Positions 1-6,723 are shown, counted from the first letter of the stretch. The stretch is DNA of 9,797 bases from Bacteroidales bacterium (GCA_017632695.1 JAGBQS010000005.1:1-9797); one strand, 5' to 3'. The notes: generated from the sequence alone by a model not told the origin. Program-made: numbers and translations.

Positions 1-23
1 GTTTTGAGTCTTGCGGTTGTAAA

Positions 24-122
24 GTTGTAAGGTTATTTACCAATGAAAAGTATTAAAACGGCAACTTACCAGAACCCTAAAATGCGGTGGTAACTTACCT
101 TAAAACCTCATAACCTTACAAC
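24..122. repeat. 13-bp perfect inverted repeat flanking the gene-free left edge
   Basis: GTTGTAAGGTTAT at 24-36 is the exact reverse complement of ATAACCTTACAAC at 110-122, with 73 bp between the arms. The left arm sits in a short run of the same 8-mer in opposite orientation (GTTGTAAA, GTTGTAAG, GTTATTTA at 16-39), so the repeat family occurs here in both orientations. The arms could pair in the 3' end of the minus-strand transcript. There is no T-run after the hairpin, so I do not call it an intrinsic terminator. Apart from these repeats I see nothing else in positions 1-160. Confidence 0.6.
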
Positions 123-163
123 CACATAACCTCAGTTAACCTTAAAACCTCATAACCTCATTA
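97..163. repeat. Degenerate 8-bp tandem repeat (ACCTCATA-like), about 8 units
   Basis: Consecutive units read ACCTTAAA, ACCTCATA, ACCTTACA, ACCACATA, ACCTCAGTTA (10 nt), ACCTTAAA, ACCTCATA and ACCTCATT. The 20-mer ACCTTAAAACCTCATAACCT occurs perfectly at 97-116 and again at 139-158. The array ends inside the stop codon (161-163) of the minus-strand AICAR transformylase, so it forms the start of that gene's 3' untranslated region, where the transcript reads as TGAGGTTA-like units. Function is unknown. Seen directly in the sequence. Confidence 0.8.
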
Positions 164-1342
164 ATGATGGAACAGACGTACGCCTGTGAATACCATAGCC
201 ATACCGTACTTGTCGGCAGTAGCAATAACATGGTCATCGCGGACGGAACCGCCGGCTTCGGCCACATACTCCACACCGCTCTTATGGGCGCGCTCAATAT
301 TGTCGCCAAACGGGAAGAAGGCATCCGAACCCAGGCTGACACCCTTGAGCTGCTGCAGCCACTCCTTCTTTTCGGCCAGCGTAAGCACCTCCGGACGCTC
401 CGTAAAGAAGTTCTGCCACGTACCCTCGCGCAGCACGTCATCGTGCTCCTCCTCGCTGATGTAAACGTCGATGGTATTATCGCGGTCAGCACGCTTGATG
501 CCCTCCTTGAAAGGCAGCGCCATCACCTTCGGATGCTGACGCAGCCACCAGATGTCGGCCTTGTTACCGGCCAGACGTGTACAATGGATACGGCTCTGCT
601 GGCCGGCTCCGATACCGATGGCCTGTCCGTCCTTGACGTAGCAGACGGAGTTCGACTGGGTATATTTGAGCGTAATCAGGGCAATCACAAGGTCGCGGCG
701 GGCCTCAGCCGGAATGTTCTTGTTCTGAGTAGGAATGTTCTGGAACAGGGCATCGTCGTTCAGGTTGATTTCGTTGCGGCCCTGCTCGAAGGTTACGCCG
801 AATACCATCTTACGCTCAACGGGTGCCGGCTTGTAGTCCGGATCCATCTGAATCACGCAGTAAGTGCCCTTGCGCTTGTTACGCAGAATCTCGAGGGCCT
901 CGTCCGAGTAGCCCGGAGCAATCACGCCGTCCGAAACCTCGCGGTTAATCAGCTTGGCGGTAGCGGCATCGCACACGTCACTCAAGGCAATGAAATCGCC
1001 GAACGATGACATACGGTCGGCACCACGGGCGCGGACGTATGCACAAGCCAGCGGCGACAGTTCGTAATCGTCAGTAAAATAGATCTTCTTCAGCGTATCG
1101 CTAAGCGGTAAACCCACTGCTGCACCTGCCGGGCTTACATGCTTGAACGAAGTAGCTGCAGGCAGACCCGTTGCCTGCTTCAGCTCCTTGACCAACTGCC
1201 AGCTGTTAAAAGCATCGAGCAGGTTGATGTAGCCTGGACGACCGTTAAGCACCTGGATGGGGAGTTCCTGATCCCCCTCCATGAAGATTCTGGACGGCTT
1301 CTGATTAGGATTGCAGCCGTACTTCAGTTCGAGTTCTTTCAT
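161..1342 (-). CDS. Stand-alone AICAR transformylase (PurH C-terminal-type, no IMP cyclohydrolase domain)
   Basis: This is 5-aminoimidazole-4-carboxamide ribonucleotide formyltransferase, a cytosolic enzyme. It transfers a formyl group from 10-formyl-tetrahydrofolate to AICAR to give FAICAR, the penultimate step of de novo IMP synthesis. The 393 residues cover only the transformylase half of PurH, which is usually about 510-530 residues. The catalytic Lys-His pair is visible as SFKHVSPAG (K67, H68). Other conserved segments are NSVCYVKDGQAIGIGAGQ near 231-248, DAFFPFGDNIERA near 340-352 and GGSVRDDHVI near 364-373. The N-terminal ELKYGCNPNQ corresponds to the YGxNPHQ segment at the start of this domain in PurH, so the protein is not a truncated bifunctional PurH. 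The cyclohydrolase step must be supplied elsewhere in the genome. It is the last gene of a probable minus-strand operon, 38 bp after dcuB, with no promoter seen in that gap. Family assignment is confident. Confidence 0.95.
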   Translation of the reverse strand: MKELELKYGCNPNQKPSRIFMEGDQELPIQVLNGRPGYINLLDAFNSWQLVKELKQATGLPAATSFKHVSPAGAAVGLPLSDTLKKIYFTDDYELSPLACAYVRARGADRMSSFGDFIALSDVCDAATAKLINREVSDGVIAPGYSDEALEILRNKRKGTYCVIQMDPDYKPAPVERKMVFGVTFEQGRNEINLNDDALFQNIPTQNKNIPAEARRDLVIALITLKYTQSNSVCYVKDGQAIGIGAGQQSRIHCTRLAGNKADIWWLRQHPKVMALPFKEGIKRADRDNTIDVYISEEEHDDVLREGTWQNFFTERPEVLTLAEKKEWLQQLKGVSLGSDAFFPFGDNIERAHKSGVEYVAEAGGSVRDDHVIATADKYGMAMVFTGVRLFHH

Positions 1343-1380
1343 ACCTTAATAATTAGTATTATGTTTTGTTTAGAGATTGC

Positions 1381-2775
1381 TTAATAGAAGACCATCGTAA
1401 TCAGATAGCCCACAATGCACGATACAATCACGCTCACCATACCCGGCATCATGAACGAGTGGTTCAGCAGATACTTGCCGATAACGGTCGTTCCGGAGCG
1501 GTCGAAGTTAACGGTGGCAATATCCGACGGATAGTTCGGGATGAAGAAATAACCGTAAACCGATGGCAGCAGGCCCAGCAGAACAGGACCGGGCAGACCC
1601 AGGCTGTAGGCCAGCGGAAGCATGGCAACCACAACGGCACCCTGCGAGTTGATCAGTACGGAAACGGCAAAGAACGCCAGGGCGATGCTCCACGGATACT
1701 CGGAAACAATACCGCCAAGACCTTCCTTCATCTCGGTCATGTAGTTGCTGAAATAGGTATCGGCCAGCCAGGCAATACCGTAAATGGCCACTACAGCCAC
1801 CATACCGGACTGCCATACGGCACCCGAAACGGCCTTCTTGGGCTGTGCTTTGGCAAACAGGATCATGAAGGCAGCAGCAGCTATCATCACAATCTGGATA
1901 ATCAGGTTCATGGCCAAAGGCTTGCAGATCGGCTGACCGTCGGCATCCAGCTTACCTGTTGCGAACATCGGACGAATATCGAGAGCCGGATTCTCGGTTA
2001 CATTGGCCAGAATCTGCAGGATGGAGAACAGCACGATGACACCCAGGGCGCCCAGGAAGATATAAACGGAACGCTTGGCTTCCTTCGAGATCTCCTTATC
2101 GCGCAGGGTAACGGTGCTTCCATACATATACTTATATTGCTCGGGATCCTGGCAACGGGCCTGGAACTTGGGGTCTTTGTCGAGGTCCAGACCGCGCTTA
2201 TACGAGCAGGCCGCAGCTGCCATCAGGCCGCACAGACAGGCGGGAATGGTTACGGCGATAACCTGCAGGTTGCTGATCTCGAAACCGCTGGCACACGAAA
2301 TGGTGACAAACGAAGCCACAGCAGCCGCAATGGGCGAACAGGTAATACCTACCTGACTGGCTACCGAAGCCACACCGCAGGGACGTTCCGGACGGATGCC
2401 TTTCTTCAGGGCAATATCGCAGATAATGGGCATCAGGGTATAAACCACATGGCCGGTTCCTACAAACACGGTCAGGAAGAAGGTACACAGCGGAGCCAGG
2501 AAAGTGATGTGATCCGGATGCTTTCGCAGCATCTTTTCGGCCACCTGAATCATCCAGTCCATACCGCCGGCAGCCTGCAGCATGCCTGCACACGTTACGG
2601 CTGCAATGATGATGTAAATAACATCGGTGGGAGGCGTACCGGGCTTCATCTGGAAGCCGAAGACCAGAATACACAGGCCGATGCCTGAAATGGCACCCAG
2701 TGCCAGACTTCCATAACGGGAACCTACGTAAAGCGCCAGCAGAACCACCAGCAGCTCGATAATCATGACTAACAT
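1381..2775 (-). CDS. dcuB: Anaerobic C4-dicarboxylate transporter, DcuB type
   Basis: This is an inner-membrane carrier of the Dcu family, which exchanges fumarate, malate or aspartate for succinate under anaerobic conditions. It has 464 residues (E. coli DcuB has 446) and hydrophobic segments throughout. Recalled E. coli sequences favour DcuB over DcuA: GTGHVVYTLMPI at 106-117, IRPERP at 127-132, YGIAWLADT at 332-340, PNYPSDIATVNFDRSGTT at 413-430 and NHSFMMPG at 438-445. The cytoplasmic stretch GLDLDKDPKFQ (195-205) also matches DcuB. Residues about 256-285 (ENPALDIRPMFATGKLDADG and neighbours) appear to be a slightly longer loop than in E. coli. Translation could instead begin at Met4 (2766). 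It starts 12 bp after the gamma-carbonic anhydrase stop, so the two are almost certainly co-transcribed. A role in fumarate uptake and succinate export is known for the family; the direction of transport here is inferred. Confidence 0.95.
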   Translation of the reverse strand: MLVMIIELLVVLLALYVGSRYGSLALGAISGIGLCILVFGFQMKPGTPPTDVIYIIIAAVTCAGMLQAAGGMDWMIQVAEKMLRKHPDHITFLAPLCTFFLTVFVGTGHVVYTLMPIICDIALKKGIRPERPCGVASVASQVGITCSPIAAAVASFVTISCASGFEISNLQVIAVTIPACLCGLMAAAACSYKRGLDLDKDPKFQARCQDPEQYKYMYGSTVTLRDKEISKEAKRSVYIFLGALGVIVLFSILQILANVTENPALDIRPMFATGKLDADGQPICKPLAMNLIIQIVMIAAAAFMILFAKAQPKKAVSGAVWQSGMVAVVAIYGIAWLADTYFSNYMTEMKEGLGGIVSEYPWSIALAFFAVSVLINSQGAVVVAMLPLAYSLGLPGPVLLGLLPSVYGYFFIPNYPSDIATVNFDRSGTTVIGKYLLNHSFMMPGMVSVIVSCIVGYLITMVFY

Positions 2776-2787
2776 AGTACTTAGATT

Positions 2788-3363
2788 TTAGATTTGTGTT
2801 TTATTGGGGTTAGTTAAATCATCCGGAGGGATATTGCCGGTATCGGCCGGCGTTTCTTCTTTCAGGTATTCATCGCGCCAGTAATCATAGTGCCGCAAAC
2901 CTTCTTCGATGATCCGGCCGATGGCTTCCGGGCTCAGCTTCTTGATGAACTTCGCAGGAACGCCGCCCCACAGTTCGCCCGGTCCGATCTGGGTCTTTCC
3001 AAGCACCAGCGCACCGGCTGCCACCACCGATCCGGACTCAATGTGTACGCCGTCGAGCACCGTAGCGCCCATTCCGATCAGCACGTGACTCTCAATGCGG
3101 GCACTGTGTACACAGGCGTTGTGTCCGATGGTGACATTGTCGGCTATGCGCACATCGCACTCCAGCGAGGTATGCAGACAGGCTCCGTCCTGCACATTCA
3201 CCCGGTTGCCCAGGCGGATGGGGTTCACATCGCCGCGCAGCACGGCTCCGTACCAGATGCTGCAGCCCTTACCCATCTCTACATCGCCAATGACTGCTGC
3301 CGTTTCGGCCACGAAACTGCCTTCACCAATCTTAGGAGTGATTCCTTGCAATGATTTTATCAT
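2788..3363 (-). CDS. Gamma-class carbonic anhydrase family protein (left-handed beta-helix hexapeptide repeat)
   Basis: This 191-residue protein is built from hexapeptide repeats. Members fold as a trimeric left-handed beta-helix with a metal at the subunit interface and interconvert CO2 and bicarbonate, though several YrdA/CaiE-type members have no proven activity. The active-site pattern is complete: Arg43 and Asp45 in LRGDVNPIR, Gln58-Asp59 in NVQDG, and metal ligands His64, His81 and His86 (GACLHT, TIGHNACVH). It lacks the acidic loop of archaeal Cam, so it fits the short CamH/YrdA-like group. The C-terminal 30 residues are acidic and Pro/Asn-rich and probably flexible. I chose the ATG at 3363 (MIKSLQGITP). 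The reading frame extends to a TTG at 3411, but that stretch contains the promoter -7 element. It is the first gene of the probable operon with dcuB and the AICAR transformylase. Confidence 0.92.
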   Translation of the reverse strand: MIKSLQGITPKIGEGSFVAETAAVIGDVEMGKGCSIWYGAVLRGDVNPIRLGNRVNVQDGACLHTSLECDVRIADNVTIGHNACVHSARIESHVLIGMGATVLDGVHIESGSVVAAGALVLGKTQIGPGELWGGVPAKFIKKLSPEAIGRIIEEGLRHYDYWRDEYLKEETPADTGNIPPDDLTNPNKTQI

Positions 3364-3379
3364 ATCGGTCAATTTGCGT

Positions 3380-3412
3380 GCAAAGATAACTACATTTTGC
3401 AGAAAAACCAAA
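3380..3412 (-). promoter_or_regulatory. Bacteroidetes-type sigma-70 promoter for the carbonic anhydrase-dcuB-AICAR transformylase cluster
   Basis: On the minus strand, TTTG (3412-3409) is followed after exactly 20 bp by TATCTTTG (3388-3381), matching the TTTG / TAnnTTTG consensus. Upstream lies a very A/T-rich run (about 3410-3440), a plausible UP-like or bent segment. Transcription would start near 3374, leaving a leader of about 10 nt before the ATG at 3363. This also rules out the upstream TTG at 3411 as the start codon. Confidence 0.75.
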
Positions 3413-3464
3413 AAAAAATTTTAAAAAAGTTTAAACCTTTCCCGAATCGCTATGTCAAAAAGAC

Positions 3465-3476
3465 AAATTGCAATTT
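3465..3476. promoter_or_regulatory. Perfect 12-bp palindrome in the divergent intergenic region (possible operator)
   Basis: AAATTGCAATTT is a perfect palindrome about 40 bp upstream of the outer-membrane protein start codon. It directly follows a small inverted repeat, GTC-AAAAA-GAC (3454-3464). Position and symmetry suggest a regulator site. AT-rich DNA produces such palindromes by chance fairly often, and no regulator gene is adjacent. I could not find a convincing TAnnTTTG promoter for the plus-strand gene in this interval. Confidence 0.25.
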
Positions 3477-3514
3477 TTTACCCCCCATTTTGACCCATTG
3501 ACAACCCGATCATC

Positions 3515-6500
3515 ATGAACTGTAAGGATAACCTCGTCCGCGGCCTTTCGCTCGTCTTGCTGCTGCTGTTAAGCCAGTGTGCAGCCTTCGCCTATGTTTC
3601 AGTTAAGGGCCGTCTGGCCTCTGCTACCGACGACACCCCTTTGGCGGGTGCCACAGTACGTCTGCTTCTGTTGCCCGATTCCACTTTCCTGATGGGTTCC
3701 TATACGGACGAGGAAGGTCTGTTTACCGTTGCCAGCAGCCGCGTGAACAGCACGTCCAAGCATCCTGCCAAGATTCTGATTGTGGCCTCGTACATCGGTT
3801 TTCAGACGGTAACGAAACAGATCAACGTCCGCCCGAAGGAGAAGGAATTCGACCTGAAAGACGTATATATGCAGGAAGATGCCCGCATTCTGGGCGAAGC
3901 GCTTGTGAGTGCCACTCCGCCCCCGCTGCTGATCCGCGAGGACACCATCGAGTACTATGCCGACAGCTACAAGACGCAGCCTGACGCTACGGTCGAGGAT
4001 CTCCTGAAGCGTCTGCCCGGCGTGGAGGTGAATACCGACGGAACCATTACAGCACAGGGCCAGAACGTGCAGCAGATATATGTGGACGGCAAGGAGTTCT
4101 TCGGCTCGAACATGGAAGTCACCACCAAGAACCTGACTGCCGACATGCTGGAGTCCGTCCAGGTGGTGGATATGAAGACGGAAGAGGCGCGTCTGACGGG
4201 TATCGACGATGGCGAACGCCGCAAGGTCATCAACCTGAAACTCAAGCCGAAAATGCGTCGCGGATGGTTCGGAAACGCAGCCGGTGCCTGGGGTCTGGGA
4301 CGCGACATCGACGATCGTTTTGAGACCAAGGGAATCGTCGGATATTTTCGCGGAAACAGCCAGAACGCGCTGGTCATGAACGTCAACAACACCAATAATG
4401 CCGGCTTCGGCGATCTGGGCGACCGTCTGCTGCAAAACAGTTCCATGCGCGGAAACCGCAGGAGCGGCGGCAGGGGCGACGGACTGAACACCTCCTGGAG
4501 CGTGGGTCTGAATCTGGGCTACGACGAGGGCAACCGCATGCGCGACCAGAACACGCCGCTCGGCCTGTCGGGCAACATCCTGTACGGCGGAAGCGATCAG
4601 GACGAATACTCCAAAAGCCACCGCATCAATTACCTGAGTTCCGGCAATACCCTGACCGACAGCTACAACACCGGCAACAACAAAAGCCAGAACGTGCAGT
4701 TCGGCCTGAAGTTCGAGAAATCGTGGGGCAACATCCAGGAGGGCGAGCATCGCATCCAGGTCAGCCCGGGCTTCAACTTCAACCATACCGAAACCTCCGA
4801 TTACGGCGACAGCCATCACTACTACGAGGATTCGATCTACATCTCGCAGACCCAGCGGCGCAACGAGATGGAACAGAACGGCTTCTCGGCCAACCTGAGT
4901 ACCACGTACAGCTTTGCCAAAAGGACCAGCATCGGCCGACGCCGTACCAGCCTGACCCTCAGCTACAGCGAATGGGTGAACAAGGGCGACCAGTACACGC
5001 GTTCCTTTACTACTTACGACGATGAATACGCCGCCTTCGACCGTCACGGAGACATTACCCAGAATGTGCCCGTCACCAGCCGCGACACGCTGATCAACCA
5101 ATGGCAGGCCGAAGACGGCCATAGCGGGACGTTCCGCGTCCGCCTCACCCACCTCGAACCGATTGCCGAACGGCAGACCCTCGAACTCTCGGCCACCGCC
5201 AATGTGAACAACCGCTATTCGAAACAGATTTACCACTTCTGGGACAAGACGGAAGACGCCTGGTCGGACAGCATCGGACAAAAATCGAACAACGATTATA
5301 ACAGCGACACGCATACGCGGAACATCAGTTATACCTTTACGGCAAGCTACCGCAAGGTGACGGACATGTACAACTTCTCGGCGGGCATTGACTTCCTCCC
5401 GCAGTCGCAGAAATACGAGGATGCCTACGACCACTCGCGCGACTATACCCGCCACTATGTGAATTATGCTCCGCGTATTGAATACCGCTACAACTGGACC
5501 CGGCGCAAGAACCTGCGCATCGTGCTGAACGGCGAGACCCAGCAGCCGTCCATCAACCAGCTGCAGGCACGCAAGAACCAGACTTCGGCTACGCACGTCA
5601 GCTTGGGCAATCCGGATCTGGACCCGTCGTACAGCACCAAATTCGAGGCCCGCTACCGTTCGTTCAACGAGGAGACATACGCCTCCATCGAGGGCGGCCT
5701 GACAGCCAATGCAGCCTTCAACAGCATCTGTTCCAAGCGCTGGTACAGCGAGGATTTGCGCAACGATACCACCATGTCGGTCAACGTGGCCGGACTGGGC
5801 AACTGGAACGTAAACGGCTATTTCCGCGGTTCGTGGCCATTCTACGATAACCTGTGGTATGTCACCTCGAACACCAGTCTGGGCTATCGCGACAATCAGG
5901 GCTACGCCTCCATCAAGAGTACGGATGCCCTGCTGAACCACACCCGCACCTACTCGGGCAGCGAACAGGCAGGCATCGCCTATCGGGGCGAGAAACTGAA
6001 CATCGAACTCCGGGGCAACTACAGCATCGGCTACACGGAGGCCACCATTGTCAGCTCGGGCAATCTGGGTACCACCCATCAGTTCGGCTTCGTCACCAAC
6101 CTGACGGCACGCCTGCCCTACGACTTTACCGTCAGTTCGGATTTCCGCTACACGGGCCGAAGGGGTTACAGCTCGGGGCTGACGCGCAACCAGAGCATCT
6201 GGAACGCCCAGCTTTCGCGCACCTTCCTGACCAAAAAGAACATGACTGCCTTCGTGAAGGTCTTCGATATCCTCCAGCAGAAAACAGCCCTTTCGCGCAG
6301 CGTGACGGCCACCTCGCTTACCGACCGCGAGACAACCGTTCTGGGCCAGTACTTCCTGGTGGGAGCCAGCATCCGCTTCAACAAAATGGGACAGCGCGGA
6401 CCGCGTCCGGGCAACCAGGAAGGCAACATGCGCCAGCGCAGTAACCGCACGGAACAGGGCGGCAACAGCATAGGTGGCGGCATGCCTCCGCAACGTGACG

Positions 6501-6529
6501 ACTTTGGCGGCGGAGGTCGCGATTTTTAA
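3515..6529 (+). CDS. Outer-membrane beta-barrel protein, TonB-receptor-like, with carboxypeptidase-regulatory-like domain
   Basis: This is a large outer-membrane protein of 1004 residues; its substrate is unknown. Residues 1-26 form a signal peptide with a Leu-rich core and a likely signal peptidase I site at AFA/YV. The Cys at 22 is preceded by Gln, so a lipobox is unlikely. Residues about 27-120 are a carboxypeptidase-regulatory/beta-sandwich domain (VKGRLASATDDTPLAGATV, later GSYTDEEGLF and ASYIGFQTV). Residues about 140-245 are plug-like (DATVEDLLKRLPGVEV, then IYVDGKEFFG and LTADMLESVQVVD). From about 250 to 958 are alternating aromatic/polar strands, as expected for a 22-strand type barrel of the outer-membrane beta-barrel family 3 kind. 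A 46-residue Gly/Arg/Gln/Asn-rich tail (959-1004) follows. No TonB box was recognised and there is no SusD partner next door, so a polysaccharide-utilisation role is not supported. It has its own terminator downstream. Confidence 0.9.
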   Translation: MNCKDNLVRGLSLVLLLLLSQCAAFAYVSVKGRLASATDDTPLAGATVRLLLLPDSTFLMGSYTDEEGLFTVASSRVNSTSKHPAKILIVASYIGFQTVTKQINVRPKEKEFDLKDVYMQEDARILGEALVSATPPPLLIREDTIEYYADSYKTQPDATVEDLLKRLPGVEVNTDGTITAQGQNVQQIYVDGKEFFGSNMEVTTKNLTADMLESVQVVDMKTEEARLTGIDDGERRKVINLKLKPKMRRGWFGNAAGAWGLGRDIDDRFETKGIVGYFRGNSQNALVMNVNNTNNAGFGDLGDRLLQNSSMRGNRRSGGRGDGLNTSWSVGLNLGYDEGNRMRDQNTPLGLSGNILYGGSDQDEYSKSHRINYLSSGNTLTDSYNTGNNKSQNVQFGLKFEKSWGNIQEGEHRIQVSPGFNFNHTETSDYGDSHHYYEDSIYISQTQRRNEMEQNGFSANLSTTYSFAKRTSIGRRRTSLTLSYSEWVNKGDQYTRSFTTYDDEYAAFDRHGDITQNVPVTSRDTLINQWQAEDGHSGTFRVRLTHLEPIAERQTLELSATANVNNRYSKQIYHFWDKTEDAWSDSIGQKSNNDYNSDTHTRNISYTFTASYRKVTDMYNFSAGIDFLPQSQKYEDAYDHSRDYTRHYVNYAPRIEYRYNWTRRKNLRIVLNGETQQPSINQLQARKNQTSATHVSLGNPDLDPSYSTKFEARYRSFNEETYASIEGGLTANAAFNSICSKRWYSEDLRNDTTMSVNVAGLGNWNVNGYFRGSWPFYDNLWYVTSNTSLGYRDNQGYASIKSTDALLNHTRTYSGSEQAGIAYRGEKLNIELRGNYSIGYTEATIVSSGNLGTTHQFGFVTNLTARLPYDFTVSSDFRYTGRRGYSSGLTRNQSIWNAQLSRTFLTKKNMTAFVKVFDILQQKTALSRSVTATSLTDRETTVLGQYFLVGASIRFNKMGQRGPRPGNQEGNMRQRSNRTEQGGNSIGGGMPPQRDDFGGGGRDF

Positions 6530-6554
6530 GCCTTTTATCCTGTTTTTAGGTATT

Positions 6555-6601
6555 TTAGACCGTTATTCAGACAAAAAAGCCTGAAAAACGGTCTAATTTT
6601 T
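6555..6601 (+). terminator. Strong intrinsic terminator after the outer-membrane protein gene
   Basis: The outer stem TTAGACCGTT (6555-6564) pairs with AACGGTCTAA (6587-6596). After one A/A mismatch, the inner stem TTCAG (6566-6570) pairs with CTGAA (6581-6585). The loop is the 10-nt ACAAAAAAGC and a T5 run (6597-6601) follows. There is no matching T-run on the other strand, so it works for plus-strand transcripts only. Confidence 0.9.
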
Positions 6602-6630
6602 GGATTTTTGAAAGAAAGTTCTTAACTTTG
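6599..6630 (+). promoter_or_regulatory. Bacteroidetes-type sigma-70 promoter for the acyl-ligase/ACP/PlsC gene
   Basis: TTTG (6599-6602), a 20-bp spacer and TAACTTTG (6623-6630) match the TTTG / TAnnTTTG consensus with ideal spacing. The -33 element is formed by the last bases of the preceding terminator's T-run. The predicted transcription start is near 6636, which gives a leader of about 88 nt before the ATG at 6724. Confidence 0.75.
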
Positions 6631-6634
6631 CCGC

Positions 6635-6657
6635 GGTACTATGTGCATAAGAGTACC
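6635..6657 (+). other. Predicted 5'-terminal mRNA hairpin
   Basis: GGTACT (6635-6640) and AGTACC (6652-6657) are perfectly complementary around an 11-nt loop. With the promoter just upstream, this stem would sit at or within a few bases of the transcript 5' end, where such stems commonly stabilise mRNA. The loop contains an ATG (6641) opening a 12-codon frame (MCIRVPCSQGAP). I do not claim that frame is translated. Confidence 0.4.
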
Positions 6658-6713
6658 ATGTTCCCAAGGAGCACCATAATCCCAAGGAGTTATCAGTTCC
6701 CAAAGTAAAAATC
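6642..6713 (+). repeat. Four degenerate 18-bp tandem repeats in the mRNA leader
   Basis: Units begin at 6642, 6660, 6678 and 6696, each exactly 18 bp. The core TCCCAAGGAG is identical at 6662-6671 and 6680-6689 and degrades to TCCCAAAG at 6698-6705. The first two units share GAGNACCAT at their ends (6651-6659 and 6669-6677). Each of the middle units carries AAGGAG, a Shine-Dalgarno-like string, but neither is placed to serve the start at 6724. Since 18 is a multiple of three, the repeats keep one reading frame. Confidence 0.7.
6658..6708 (+). CDS. Putative upstream ORF / leader peptide of 16 residues
   Basis: ATG at 6658 opens MFPRSTIIPRSYQFPK and stops at TAA 6706-6708. The peptide carries the 18-bp repeat as a hexad: FPRSTI, IPRSYQ, FPK. 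Both arginines use AGG. It lies wholly inside the predicted leader of the 825-residue fusion gene, in the same frame, 15 nt before that gene's ATG, with a second in-frame stop (TAA 6718-6720) between them. There is no known family for it. It could be a translated leader peptide or simply an open frame produced by the repeat. Confidence 0.25.
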   Translation: MFPRSTIIPRSYQFPK

Positions 6714-6723
6714 TGAATAAGAT

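Noticed and set aside
1..160. CRISPR array or origin iterons at the left edge
   Set aside because: The units are 8 bp without spacers, which excludes CRISPR. The array sits directly after a stop codon with no replication gene or DnaA box nearby.
1366..2688. A 440-codon plus-strand frame opposite dcuB, and a similar 281-codon frame at 164-1009
   Set aside because: Both are mirror images of confidently identified genes. The translations are His/Asn/Gly/Arg-rich with no family resemblance and no promoter.
3364..3411. N-terminal extension of the carbonic anhydrase to the TTG at 3411
   Set aside because: The stretch contains the -7 promoter element TATCTTTG, and homologues of this family begin close to the MIKSLQG position.
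3515..3592. Lipoprotein signal (LSQC) at the N-terminus of the outer-membrane protein
   Set aside because: The residue before Cys22 is Gln, which does not fit a lipobox. A signal peptidase I site at AFA/YV fits better.
3599..6493. A 964-codon open frame on the minus strand opposite the outer-membrane protein gene
   Set aside because: It is fully antisense to a gene with clear signal peptide, domains and barrel pattern. Its translation is low-complexity in Val/Ala/Arg/His/Gln with no recognisable domain. Strong codon bias in the real gene (few codons whose complement is a stop) explains the lack of stops.
3515..6529. SusC-type member of a polysaccharide utilisation locus
   Set aside because: No SusD, glycoside hydrolase or sensor gene is adjacent, no TonB box was recognised, and the plug/barrel features resemble the general outer-membrane beta-barrel family instead.
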